A DNA stretch of 64,000 nt from Rhodoblastus sp963804045. GTDB lineage: Bacteria > Pseudomonadota > Alphaproteobacteria > Rhizobiales > Beijerinckiaceae. The DNA is taken from NCBI GenBank assembly GCA_963804045.1, contig CAWDOR010000002.1, forward strand, positions 104,287-168,286, given 5' to 3'. Positions 26,922-35,307 of this stretch are shown here, one piece after another (the stretch's first letter is position 1; every line of letters starts with the position of its first letter). The notes below the pieces were generated by a model that was given only the letters and a program-made list of their open reading frames with translations, made no database searches and was not told where the DNA came from. Made by a program: the position numbers and the translations under genes.

Positions 26922-28136
26922 ATGGAGCGGAGCATAGAGGCCGGGCCGCAAGGCGCGGCCGGCGCCGAAAATTTTTCGCCCGGCGCCAAGCCGTCGCTGG
27001 TCGGCCAGACCCGCGCCGGCCTGGCCAAGGCCTTGCGCGGCATTGGCGTGCCCGACCGCGAAATCCGCATGCGCGTGGCGCAGCTCTGGCACTGGATCTA
27101 TTTCCACGGCGTGCGCGAGTTCGACGCGATGCTCAATGTCTCCAAGGTCATGCGCGGAAAACTGGCCGAGCATTTCACCCTGGCGCGCCCCGAAGTCGTC
27201 GAGGAACAGGTTTCCGCCGACGGTACGCGCAAATGGCTGATCCGCATGGCTCCGGTGGATCGCCTGGACAAGGGCGCGGAAGTGGAATGCGTCTATATTC
27301 CCGAGAGCGATCGCGGCACGCTCTGCGTCTCCAGCCAGGTCGGCTGCACGCTCAATTGCACTTTTTGCCATACCGGCACGCAAAGACTGGTGCGCAATCT
27401 GACCACGGCTGAAATTGTCGCCCAGCTCATCGTCGCCCGCGAATGTCTGGGCGATTTCCCCGGCCAGACGCCGCCCGACGACGGCGGCATGATCCCCTCG
27501 GGCGAGGGCGTGCGCGCCGTGTCCAACATCGTCTTCATGGGCATGGGCGAGCCGCTCTATAATTTCGACAATGTCCGCGACTCCGTGGAGATTCTCTCCG
27601 ATGGCGACGGTCTGTCGCTGTCCAAGCGGCGCATCACCGTCTCGACTTCGGGCGTGGTTCCCGAGATCGAGCGGCTGGGCGAGGAGGCCGGCGCCGCGCT
27701 GGCCATTTCGCTCCATGCGGTGCGCGACGATTTGCGCGACAAACTGGTGCCGCTCAACAAGAAATATCCGATCAAGGAACTTTTGCAGGCCTGCCGCGAC
27801 TATCCCGGCGCCTCCAACGCCCGGCGCATCACTTTTGAATATGTCATGCTCAAGGGCGTCAACGATTCCCCCGCCGATGCGCGCGAACTGGTGCGGCTGC
27901 TCAAGGGCATTCCGGCCAAGATCAATCTGATCCCCTTCAACCCCTGGCCCGGCGCGCCCTATGAATGTTCCGACTGGGAGACCATCGAGAAATTCTCCGA
28001 CATTGTCTTCAACGCCGGCTACGCCTCGCCGGTGCGCACCCCCAGGGGCCGCGACATTCTGGCCGCCTGCGGCCAGTTGAAGAGCGAGACGGAGAAGCTG
28101 CGGGCGCGGGCAAGGCTGGCCGCGGAGTTGGAATAA
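26922..28136 (+). CDS. rlmN: 23S rRNA/tRNA adenine-C2 methyltransferase RlmN
   Basis: A 404-residue radical-SAM enzyme methylating A2503 of 23S rRNA and A37 of some tRNAs. The [4Fe-4S] motif is CTLNCTFCHTGTQR, the SAM site includes NIVFMGMGEPLYNFDNV, and the tail includes TPRGRDILAACGQL with the catalytic Cys. The start is uncertain: the ATG at 26922 gives MERSIEAG, and an in-frame ATG at 26877 (MLQANKI) would add 15 residues. It is divergent from serC. Confidence 0.94.
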   Translation: MERSIEAGPQGAAGAENFSPGAKPSLVGQTRAGLAKALRGIGVPDREIRMRVAQLWHWIYFHGVREFDAMLNVSKVMRGKLAEHFTLARPEVVEEQVSADGTRKWLIRMAPVDRLDKGAEVECVYIPESDRGTLCVSSQVGCTLNCTFCHTGTQRLVRNLTTAEIVAQLIVARECLGDFPGQTPPDDGGMIPSGEGVRAVSNIVFMGMGEPLYNFDNVRDSVEILSDGDGLSLSKRRITVSTSGVVPEIERLGEEAGAALAISLHAVRDDLRDKLVPLNKKYPIKELLQACRDYPGASNARRITFEYVMLKGVNDSPADARELVRLLKGIPAKINLIPFNPWPGAPYECSDWETIEKFSDIVFNAGYASPVRTPRGRDILAACGQLKSETEKLRARARLAAELE

Positions 28137-28201
28137 GGCCAAAAGCCCCGCTTCCGTTTCGCAAAAATGTTCTATAAAAGTTCCGCTTGAACGGAGCGGA
28201 C

Positions 28202-29296
28202 ATGGCCTGGTCGGCGCAGCAGGAAAAAGCTTTAAAAGCGGTGGGCGAATGGGTGGAAGACCCGCGCTCGCCTCAGGTTTTCAGGCTGTTCGGCTATGCC
28301 GGCACGGGCAAGACCACGCTCGCCCGCCATTTGGCCGAAAATGTCGATGGCGAGGTGCAATTTGGCGCCTATACCGGCAAGGCGGCGCTGGTGTTGCGCT
28401 CAAAAGGCTGCGACGACGCGCGCACCATTCATTCCATGATCTATCGCCCCAAGGACATGGATACGGAAGAGCCGAGTTTCGTCCTCAATGAGGATGCGCC
28501 GGCGAGCAAGGCGAGCCTGATCATCATCGACGAATGTTCCATGGTCGATGAGGAGCTGGGCCGCGATCTCCTCTCTTTCGGCAAGAAAGTGCTGGTGCTC
28601 GGCGATCCCGCGCAGCTCCCCCCCGTGAAGGGCGGCGGCTTTTTCACCGAACAGGAGCCGGATGTCATGCTCACCGAGGTGCATCGCCAGGCCGCCGACA
28701 ATCCCATCGTGCGCCTGTCGATGCAGGTGCGCGCCGGAGAGCGGCTGGGATTTGGCGATCACGGCGCCTTGCGGGTGATTTCGCGGCGGGAAATCGACGC
28801 CGAACTGGTGAAAAAGGCCGATCAGGTTCTGGTCGGGATGAACAAGACCCGCCGCGCCTATAACAAGCGGCTGCGCGAATTGCTGGGCTACAAGGAGCCC
28901 ATGCCTGAGGTCGGCGAAAAACTGGTCTGCCTGCGCAATGACAAGACCAAGGGTCTGCTCAATGGCGCGGTGTTTCGCGTCCACAAGGCCACGGGGCTGC
29001 GCCAGCGCCGCTTCCGCATGTTGCTGATTCCCGAGGAAACGCCGGGCGCCAAAGCCATTCGCGTTGGCGTGCTGCCCGCCTATTTCGAGGGGACGGAAGA
29101 GGCTTTGCCCTTCGCCCAGCGCCGCGAATCCGATGAATTCGATTTCGGCTACGCCCTGACCGTGCACAAGGCGCAGGGCTCGCAATGGGACGATGTCGTG
29201 TTGTTCGACGAGAGCTTCGCCTTCCGCGAAAACCGCGAGCGCTGGCTTTACACCGGCGTCACCCGCGCGGCCAAGACCCTGACCGTGGTGATGTAA
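28202..29296 (+). CDS. RecD-like ATP-dependent DNA helicase (superfamily 1)
   Basis: A 364-residue helicase. The Walker A motif GYAGTGKTTLA is near the N-terminus, Walker B IIIDECSMVDEELG follows, then GDPAQLPPV (motif III-like), and the end has ALTVHKAQGSQWDDVVLFDES and YTGVTRAAKTL (motifs V and VI). It is a RecD/AAA_30-type enzyme but lacks the RecBCD subunits nearby, so it is a stand-alone small form common in alphaproteobacteria. The start is the ATG at 28202 with GGAG 5 bp upstream. The longer frame begins at a TTG. Confidence 0.88.
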   Translation: MAWSAQQEKALKAVGEWVEDPRSPQVFRLFGYAGTGKTTLARHLAENVDGEVQFGAYTGKAALVLRSKGCDDARTIHSMIYRPKDMDTEEPSFVLNEDAPASKASLIIIDECSMVDEELGRDLLSFGKKVLVLGDPAQLPPVKGGGFFTEQEPDVMLTEVHRQAADNPIVRLSMQVRAGERLGFGDHGALRVISRREIDAELVKKADQVLVGMNKTRRAYNKRLRELLGYKEPMPEVGEKLVCLRNDKTKGLLNGAVFRVHKATGLRQRRFRMLLIPEETPGAKAIRVGVLPAYFEGTEEALPFAQRRESDEFDFGYALTVHKAQGSQWDDVVLFDESFAFRENRERWLYTGVTRAAKTLTVVM

Positions 29297-29299
29297 AAA

Positions 29300-29323
29300 A
29301 AGCGCGCCCCGAAGGACGCGCTT
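29300..29323 (+). terminator. Terminator hairpin after the RecD-like helicase
   Basis: AAGCGCG and CGCGCTT pair around a 10-nt loop just after the stop codon. Oligo-A on the left and a TTTT run on the right make it potentially bidirectional, serving also the GNAT gene. Confidence 0.6.
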
Positions 29324-29357
29324 GAATTTTCAAGCGGATGCCCAGGCGCCAAATCGA

Positions 29358-29945
29358 TCAGGCGCGGGGCTGCATCGAGAAGACGCGGGTCTGCAAATCC
29401 AGCATGGCCGTGGCGAAGCTGGTCGCATTGTCGGCGATTTCGCCCCAGACCGAGGCGGCGCTGGGAGAGCGCGCCACGAGCTTGCCCGACATGTCGTCGG
29501 TCTCGAAATGCAGGTCGGCCGAGAATTTGCGCGCCAGACCCTGCATCGCCCGGTTGCTGGCCAGACAGGACATATAGAGCGCGTCGGCGCGACGGTTGCG
29601 CGCCGCGCGGACGATGCGCGACATCAGCTCGGTGCCGACGCCGCGGCGCCGCCAGCCCATTTCGACGGAAAAGGCCGCTTCGACCGAGCCGCCGATGATA
29701 TTGTTGCCGACCGAACGCAATTCACCCGCGCCACGCAGCACGCCATCCACGTAATAACCGTAGATCACGTCGTCGATGCCGAAGCAGCGCTCGGCGTAGC
29801 GGGTGAGAAACTCGTCATTGACCGCCATGGCGTAGCGGTCATACCGGCTCTGCGCGTCAAGGCGCAGCAGATGGTCCCGGAAGGCCGCCAGATCGGCGGG
29901 CCAAAGTCTGCGAACAACGCCGCCATGGATCATAGCCTGTTCCAT
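29358..29945 (-). CDS. GNAT-family N-acetyltransferase
   Basis: A 195-residue acyl-CoA acetyltransferase. The acetyl-CoA pocket is SVEMGWRRRGVGTELMSRIVRAA (the R/QxxGxG/A loop RRRGVG), preceded by GYYVDGVLRGAGELR. The substrate cannot be inferred. It converges with the helicase. The start is the ATG at 29943-29945. From 29946 to 30224 (279 bp) I see no gene. Confidence 0.88.
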   Translation of the reverse strand: MEQAMIHGGVVRRLWPADLAAFRDHLLRLDAQSRYDRYAMAVNDEFLTRYAERCFGIDDVIYGYYVDGVLRGAGELRSVGNNIIGGSVEAAFSVEMGWRRRGVGTELMSRIVRAARNRRADALYMSCLASNRAMQGLARKFSADLHFETDDMSGKLVARSPSAASVWGEIADNATSFATAMLDLQTRVFSMQPRA

Positions 29946-30224
29946 GTGGTCTTCCTATTCCTTTGCGCGGCTTTCGCCGCTGTGATCCAATCCCCCGACG
30001 ACTGAACGTTTCCTCGATTGATCTTATTATGGTGCATCGCAGCAATTAGTTCAAGCCCGAACATTAGACAAATGACTAAGGTCACGAAACAGGGTTACTT
30101 TTGGCGGCGCCGCGCCTTTACCCCTTGAATTTGCGTCCTGAGCTTACTCGAGGTGTTTTCCTCTTCGATGCTGCGCTGCAACATATTTGAGCGGGCCGGC
30201 TTATGAACGAACAATCTGGCCGAA

Positions 30225-30635
30225 TCAGGGCAGCAGTTCGATCAACGCGGGAATCAGCGGCTCATCCGCTGGGGGCATCGGATAGTCCCGCAATTGCCGG
30301 GATTCAACCCATTTCAGCGCCTGACCTTCCCGTGCGACAATCTGTCCCTCCCATCGCCGGCAGACATAGAGTGGCATGAGAAGGTGAAAATCTTCGTAAC
30401 CATGGCTGGCGAAGGTCAAGGGCGCGAGGCAGGCGGCTTTGACCTCAATGCCCAGCTCCTCGCGCAATTCGCGAATCAGCGCCTCTTCCGGGCGTTCGCC
30501 GGCATCGATCTTGCCGCCGGGAAATTCCCAGAGGCCCGCGAGCTGCTTGCCCTCTGGCCTTTGCCCGATCAGCACCCGGTTGTCGGCGTCGACAAGGGCG
30601 ACGGCGACCACCAGCAGCAGCCTTGTCCCGCTCAC
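30225..30635 (-). CDS. mutT: NUDIX hydrolase MutT (8-oxo-dGTP diphosphatase)
   Basis: A 136-residue NUDIX protein that removes 8-oxo-dGTP from the nucleotide pool. The Nudix box is complete: GGKIDAGERPEEALIRELREELGI. WEFPGG precedes it and the C-terminal LKWVESRQLRDYPMPPAD fits MutT. The start is GTG at 30635, overlapping the argJ stop (GTGA), so the two are translationally coupled, an order common in Hyphomicrobiales. Confidence 0.93.
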   Translation of the reverse strand: MSGTRLLLVVAVALVDADNRVLIGQRPEGKQLAGLWEFPGGKIDAGERPEEALIRELREELGIEVKAACLAPLTFASHGYEDFHLLMPLYVCRRWEGQIVAREGQALKWVESRQLRDYPMPPADEPLIPALIELLP

Positions 30636-31879
30636 GAGCGATAATCGCCGTTGATGGCGACATAGTCCTTGGTCAGATCGCAGGTCCAGACCTTGGCCTC
30701 GCCCTTGCCCAAGCCGAGATCGGCGCGAATCACGATTTCCGCGCGCTTCATCTCCTCGGAGACCTTGGCCTCGTCATAGCCGGGATCGCGCAGGCCCTGA
30801 TGGGCGACGCGGACGCCGTTGAACCAGATCGACAGGAGATCGCGCTCGGCCTTTTCGCCCGCTTTGCCCACGGCGGCGACGACACGGCCCCAATTGGCGT
30901 CCTCGCCGGCGATGGCGGTTTTCACCAGGGGCGAATTGGCGATGGAGAAGGCCACGCGCTTGGCCGCCTTGTCGCTGTCGGCGCCGGTGACCTGCACTTC
31001 GACGAAATGCCGGGCGCCCTCGCCGTCGCGGGCCACCTGCTGCGCCAGGTCGAGCAACACGCTGTCGAGCTTTTCGGCGAAATCGACCAAAGCCTTGCCG
31101 CCGGCCTTCTTGACCTTCTTCTGGCCCCGCGCTTCCGCCGCGCCGGTGGCGAACAGCATCAAAGTGTCGGAGGTCGAGGTGTCGCTGTCGACCGTGATCG
31201 CATTGAACGTGCCCTTGACGCCCTTGGACAGCAGCTTTTGCAGCGCTTCCGGGGCGATGGCGGCGTCGGTGAACACATAGGACAGCATGGTCGCCATGTC
31301 AGGCGCGATCATGCCGGCGCCCTTGGCCATGCCGTTGATCGTCACTTCGACATCGCCAATCCGGGCCTTGGCCGTGGCGACTTTGGGAAAAGTGTCGGTG
31401 GTCATGATCGCCTTGGCCGCGTCGAGCCAGCCGTCGGGACGGGCCTCCGCCGCGAGTTTGTCCAGCACGCCGTCGAATTTGCCGGCGTCGAGCGGCTCGC
31501 CGATCACGCCGGTCGAGGCGAGGAAGATTTCGCTCTCATCGGCGCCGACCGCCTTGGCCGCCAGCTTGGCGGTCAGTTCGGTCGCGGCCTTGCCGAGCTT
31601 GCCGGTGAAGGCGTTGGCGTTGCCGGAATTGACCACCAGCGCGCGGGCCTTGCCCTGTTTCAGATGGGCGCGGCACCAGTCCACCGGCGCCGAGGGGCAT
31701 TTGGAGGTGGTGAACACGCCCGCGACCGCGGCGGGCTTGTCGAAAAGGGCGAGCAGCACATCGGTGCGGCCCTGATAACGGATGCCCGCCGCCCCGGCGG
31801 CCAGACGAACGCCGTCGATCGGCGGCAATTCGGCGAAGGTTTTCGGCGCGAGCGGGGAAAGCGGGGCGGGGGCGGCCAT
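30632..31879 (-). CDS. argJ: Bifunctional glutamate N-acetyltransferase / amino-acid acetyltransferase ArgJ
   Basis: A 415-residue ArgJ, which recycles the acetyl group between N-acetylornithine and glutamate in arginine synthesis. The precursor cuts itself at the conserved KGAGMIAPDMATML site before the Thr, which becomes the nucleophile. The early block VFTTSKCPSAPVDWCR and late ANWGRVVAAVG also match. The start is the ATG at 31879. It is the first gene of the argJ-mutT pair. Confidence 0.96.
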   Translation of the reverse strand: MAAPAPLSPLAPKTFAELPPIDGVRLAAGAAGIRYQGRTDVLLALFDKPAAVAGVFTTSKCPSAPVDWCRAHLKQGKARALVVNSGNANAFTGKLGKAATELTAKLAAKAVGADESEIFLASTGVIGEPLDAGKFDGVLDKLAAEARPDGWLDAAKAIMTTDTFPKVATAKARIGDVEVTINGMAKGAGMIAPDMATMLSYVFTDAAIAPEALQKLLSKGVKGTFNAITVDSDTSTSDTLMLFATGAAEARGQKKVKKAGGKALVDFAEKLDSVLLDLAQQVARDGEGARHFVEVQVTGADSDKAAKRVAFSIANSPLVKTAIAGEDANWGRVVAAVGKAGEKAERDLLSIWFNGVRVAHQGLRDPGYDEAKVSEEMKRAEIVIRADLGLGKGEAKVWTCDLTKDYVAINGDYRS

Positions 31880-31972
31880 GGTTCGATCCTGTTCTGACGA
31901 AAAACGCGCTTCACTTGCGTCCGGCGCTTGGTCGCGTCAAGACGCATTTTTCTGCGAGGCGCGGGGGAGACG

Positions 31973-31997
31973 AAAAACCCCGCCGGAGCGGGGCTTT
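31973..31997 (-). terminator. Terminator of the parvulin gene
   Basis: CCCCGC, loop CGGA and GCGGGG form a stem. Reading on the minus strand, oligo-T follows (AAAAA on the plus strand). It lies 6 bp past the stop of the peptidyl-prolyl isomerase gene. Confidence 0.75.
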
Positions 31998-32002
31998 AAG
32001 AA

Positions 32003-32887
32003 TCATTTCTTGGCCGGTTCCGCCGGGGCGGCGTTTTTGGGCGCCTCTGTGGGCTTGGGCGCCTCCGCCGGCTTGGCGGGCTCATCCGTGCGGGTGATCT
32101 TGGCGGCTTCGCGCAGCTTGAGGATCGTTTCGCCCTGCACCTTCTGTTGCAGGAAATGCTCGACCTGGTCCTTGACCTGCTCGAAGGGCGGGAAGGGCTT
32201 CTTGCGCTTGTCGAGAACCTTGATCACATGCCAGCCGAACTGGGTCTTGACGGGATCGGAGACCTTGCCCGGTTCGAGCTTGAAAGCCACGTCGGCGAAT
32301 TCCGGCACCATGCGCTCTTTGGTGAACCAGCCGAGATCGCCGCCCTTGGATCCCGGATCCTTGGACAATTCGTCGGCGAGCTTGCCGAAATCCTCGCCGG
32401 CCTTGAGCCGCGCCTCGACCTTTTTCGCCTCTTCCTCGGTGGGCACGAGAATATGCAGGGCGTGGACTTCCTCCTCGGGCTTCTGCGCCTTGGCGGCTTC
32501 GTCATAGACCTGCTTTTCCGCCGCTTCGGTCACGCCTTCCTTGGTGGCCTTGGCGAGAAAGGCTTCCATCAGCAGCTTGTCGTGGAGATAACCGAGCTTC
32601 TTGGTGAACTCCGGCGTCTGGTCGAGCTTGTCGTCCGCGGCCTTCTGCTTCACCAGAGTCACGTCGATCGTATAATCGAGGATAGCCTTCTGGCGGGCGG
32701 CTTCGTCCATCTGCTTGGGCAGCGAGGCGGCGACATCCTCGGCGGCGAGCGCCACGTCCTGGTCGGTGATGTCAATGCCATTGACGGTCGCCAGAACCTT
32801 GGCCGAAGCCGGGGTCAGCGCCAAAACGCAAAGCGGAAGGGAAAAGGCGGCGCGGCGCAGGGCGGCGAAAGCGGTTTTGCTGGCCAT
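32003..32887 (-). CDS. Periplasmic parvulin-type peptidyl-prolyl cis-trans isomerase
   Basis: A 294-residue exported foldase. A signal peptide (LRRAAFSLPLCVLALTPASA) ends near residue 29. The SurA/PrsA-like N-terminal helical segment includes VNGIDITDQDVALA. The rotamase domain is VHALHILVPTEEEAKKVEARLKAGEDFGKLADELSKDPGSKGGDLGWF read in pieces, then FGWHVIKVLDKR. The C-terminus is a Pro/Ala/Lys-rich tail. Such proteins assist outer-membrane protein folding. Confidence 0.92.
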   Translation of the reverse strand: MASKTAFAALRRAAFSLPLCVLALTPASAKVLATVNGIDITDQDVALAAEDVAASLPKQMDEAARQKAILDYTIDVTLVKQKAADDKLDQTPEFTKKLGYLHDKLLMEAFLAKATKEGVTEAAEKQVYDEAAKAQKPEEEVHALHILVPTEEEAKKVEARLKAGEDFGKLADELSKDPGSKGGDLGWFTKERMVPEFADVAFKLEPGKVSDPVKTQFGWHVIKVLDKRKKPFPPFEQVKDQVEHFLQQKVQGETILKLREAAKITRTDEPAKPAEAPKPTEAPKNAAPAEPAKK

Positions 32888-33031
32888 AGGGTCTTGTGCT
32901 CCGGGTGAATCGGCGGCGGTGGCGGCTTTCTGCCCGAAATCGCGCCGTCCGACAAGCTTTTGTCCGGGAAATGGGGCGATTGCGCGGCGAGCCGCGATGG
33001 TTTAGATGGAAAAGCCGATACGGAGCCCAAA

Positions 33032-33268
33032 ATGGCCGACAAGAAAAGCATCGACTGGACCAACGCCCGCACCCTGATCGCCTTGGCGATCTTGGTCGGC
33101 ACCGAACTGGTCGGCGCCTCCTGGGCGGCGGGCTGGGCGCTCACCGGCCTGTTCCAGTTCGGCCCGTCCATTGGCCGCGCGCTGGAAGTCGTGTTCATCG
33201 TCATCGGCTTGGTCGGACTCTATTATTTCATGCGCAAGGCCGTCGAGCACGAACCCTTCCGCCGCTGA
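33032..33268 (+). CDS. Small membrane protein with two transmembrane segments
   Basis: A 78-residue protein: a polar start MADKKSIDWTNART, a first hydrophobic segment LIALAILVGTELVGASWAAGW, and a second VVFIVIGLVGLYYFM, with a basic tail HEPFRR. The start ATG 33032 has CGGAGC upstream. The family is not recognised, though it looks like a conserved alphaproteobacterial protein. It lies between the divergent parvulin gene and the zinc-type ABC genes. Confidence 0.65.
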   Translation: MADKKSIDWTNARTLIALAILVGTELVGASWAAGWALTGLFQFGPSIGRALEVVFIVIGLVGLYYFMRKAVEHEPFRR

Positions 33269-33356
33269 TCCGGGGTCAGGACCGCCGAGGACCGCGGTCA
33301 CCGTCCGGCGACAAAACCCTGTCGGAAAGCCCGCGGCTCCTTTATCATGTCCGACG

Positions 33357-33512
33357 ATGCACGATCACGTTCACACTCACGCGCATAATCACGCGCCCGC
33401 GCCGAAAGAAGCCGGGTTTTCGCTGCTGCGGCTCTCCGCCGCGCAAAGGATCGGCCTGGCGTCCATCGCCGTCGCGCTGCTCTGGGGAGGCGTGTTTTGG
33501 GCGCTGTCATGA
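33357..33512 (+). CDS. Histidine-rich single-pass membrane protein coupled to an ABC ATPase
   Basis: A 51-residue protein starting MHDHVHTHAHNHA, with six His in the first 12 residues, followed by one hydrophobic segment (IGLASIAVALLWGGVFW). Its stop overlaps the ABC ATPase start (ATGA). His-rich short proteins next to zinc transport genes are a known pattern. It may bind zinc at the membrane. Too short for a family call. Confidence 0.6.
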   Translation: MHDHVHTHAHNHAPAPKEAGFSLLRLSAAQRIGLASIAVALLWGGVFWALS

Positions 33513-34252
33513 CCCCTCGAAAAATCGTCTTGCGCGATCTCACGCTCGGCTACGATCGGCATCCCGCAGTGCATCACCTCGACGGCGAAATCGCGCCGGG
33601 CGGGTTGCTGGCGGTCTGCGGCCCCAATGGCGCGGGCAAATCGACGCTCATCAAGGCGATAGCCGGCATTCTCAAGCCCATGGGCGGCGGCGTGGATCGC
33701 GGCGGCGCGCGGCCGCGCGACATCGCCTATCTGCCGCAGGCGGCGCAGATCGACCTGAGCTTTCCCATCGATGTCTTCGACATGGCCGCCATGGGCCTGT
33801 GGAAGGGCATGGGCCTGTTCGGCGGGTTGAACGAAACCGGCAAGGCGCGGGTCCGCGAGGCGCTTGCCGCGGTCGGCCTGTCGGGCTTCGAACGCCGTCC
33901 CATCGGCGCCCTGTCGGGCGGCCAAACGCAAAGGCTGCTGTTCGCCCGGCTGATGTTGCAGGACGCGCCGGCGATTCTGCTCGACGAGCCTTTTTCCGCC
34001 ATTGACGAGCGCACGGTCGGCGACCTGCTGGCGCTGATCGCCCGCTGGCATGGCGAGGGCCGCACCATTGTCGCGGTTTTGCACGATTTCGAGCTGGTGC
34101 GCGCCCATTTCCCAGAGACGCTGCTGCTGGCGCGGGAGAAAATTTTTTGGGGACCGACGGCGGAGGCGCTGTCGCCCGAAAATCTTGGCCGTGCGCGCAA
34201 AATGAGCGAGGCTTTCGACGATGAGGCCGCCGCCTGCGCGCGGGCGGGCTAG
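33509..34252 (+). CDS. Zinc/manganese-type ABC transporter ATPase (AztA/ZnuC-like), without permease or binding protein nearby
   Basis: A 247-residue ABC ATPase: Walker A GPNGAGKSTLIKAIAG, signature LSGGQTQRLL, Walker B ILLDEP, and an H-loop VLHDFE. The residues match the metal-uptake branch (AztA/ZnuC). Normally a permease and a periplasmic binding protein follow, but here the next gene is a sulfotransferase in a less GC-rich stretch, so the partners are elsewhere or lost. Translational coupling to the His-rich protein supports a zinc-related role. Confidence 0.8.
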   Translation: MTPRKIVLRDLTLGYDRHPAVHHLDGEIAPGGLLAVCGPNGAGKSTLIKAIAGILKPMGGGVDRGGARPRDIAYLPQAAQIDLSFPIDVFDMAAMGLWKGMGLFGGLNETGKARVREALAAVGLSGFERRPIGALSGGQTQRLLFARLMLQDAPAILLDEPFSAIDERTVGDLLALIARWHGEGRTIVAVLHDFELVRAHFPETLLLAREKIFWGPTAEALSPENLGRARKMSEAFDDEAAACARAG

Positions 34253-34496
34253 ACTTGCCGTCTTCGGTCGAAAGGCCGGTCTCTCAGGCTTGATTTATCG
34301 TCGCATTGTTTGTGCGACCGGGAAGTTCGACCCGCCTGCCAAACCGAATTGAAGAATTCCCCAATGAAATCGTCAGGAGCGCCTCAATTCACAGCTGTAG
34401 AAAAATTTTTTGAGTTCATGTCTCGTTCAGGTGATATGTCGGAATTGTGACAAGGTGGAAAAAGAATAAAATTCGTCCGATTCGGAGGGCGCGCTG

Positions 34497-35255
34497 GTGA
34501 TTTTGTGCCCAAAATTGAAACTCGGCTTCATTCACGTCTACAAAACCGGGGGGACGTCGGTCACCCGCTTGCTCACGCCCTACACCGTTTCTCAATACAG
34601 GCGTGAACCGCCTCGCCTTTCGGGCGGGGGCTGGCAGGAAAACTGGCATGTCGATGGCGCGCAACATTCGACCTTTGCCGATAATGCTGAGAGATTGGCG
34701 GGGGTGTTTGACGAGGATTGGCGCTTTGTCACCATTTCCCGACACCCTTTGACATGGTTCGCGTCGGTTTTTTACGAGTTTTATTATAAGGACCTCGGCA
34801 ATGCCGAGGGCGGAAACTTCATTTTCGGACAAGCGAGCAAAACGCGGTCGTTCGAAGATTTTGTTCAGTTTTACTACGATTTCAAGCCAGAACATCCGCG
34901 CCTCTGGGGGTTTTATCCGCAAAAGTTCTTTGTCGAGGGCGTTCCAAGGGAGAAGTTGCGGGTCATCAGATTCGAAAATTTTCCCTCCGATGTGGCGACC
35001 GTGCTCGGACGGTTCGGTGTCCAAAGCGTGGCCGCGCCTCATGAGTTGGATGAGGGCGCCGAGAAGGCGGAGATGACCTCTCGGCTTCAGCGCGATGCGC
35101 GGTTCAGAGATTTCGTGCTCAAGGAATTCGCCGAGGATTTCGAATTTTACGGCTACGATCCAAATCCGAAACAGTCGCGATCGTCGAAATTAACCGATGT
35201 GATCCGTTTCGGCTGGCGCCCGCGGGCGCTTGCGTCCTTGCTGAGCCAAAAGTGA
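34497..35255 (+). CDS. Sulfotransferase-family protein
   Basis: A 252-residue enzyme of the PAPS-dependent sulfotransferase fold. LGFIHVYKTGGTSVTRLL is the 5'-phosphosulfate loop at the N-terminus, and the later FVTISRHPLTWFASVFYEF contains the 3'-phosphate loop (SRHP). The acceptor is unknown; candidates are LPS, exopolysaccharide or a small metabolite. Codon use and the AT-rich upstream stretch (34253-34496, no gene seen) differ from neighbours, suggesting acquisition. The start is GTG 34497 with GGAGGG upstream. Confidence 0.8.
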   Translation: MILCPKLKLGFIHVYKTGGTSVTRLLTPYTVSQYRREPPRLSGGGWQENWHVDGAQHSTFADNAERLAGVFDEDWRFVTISRHPLTWFASVFYEFYYKDLGNAEGGNFIFGQASKTRSFEDFVQFYYDFKPEHPRLWGFYPQKFFVEGVPREKLRVIRFENFPSDVATVLGRFGVQSVAAPHELDEGAEKAEMTSRLQRDARFRDFVLKEFAEDFEFYGYDPNPKQSRSSKLTDVIRFGWRPRALASLLSQK

Positions 35256-35307
35256 GCCAACGGCATTCGCGCGAAACAGGGCGATAGGCAATCGTCGATG
35301 CGCCGCA

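Noticed and set aside
30623..31897. 424-residue frame antisense to argJ
   Set aside because: Shadow of argJ, which has all family blocks.
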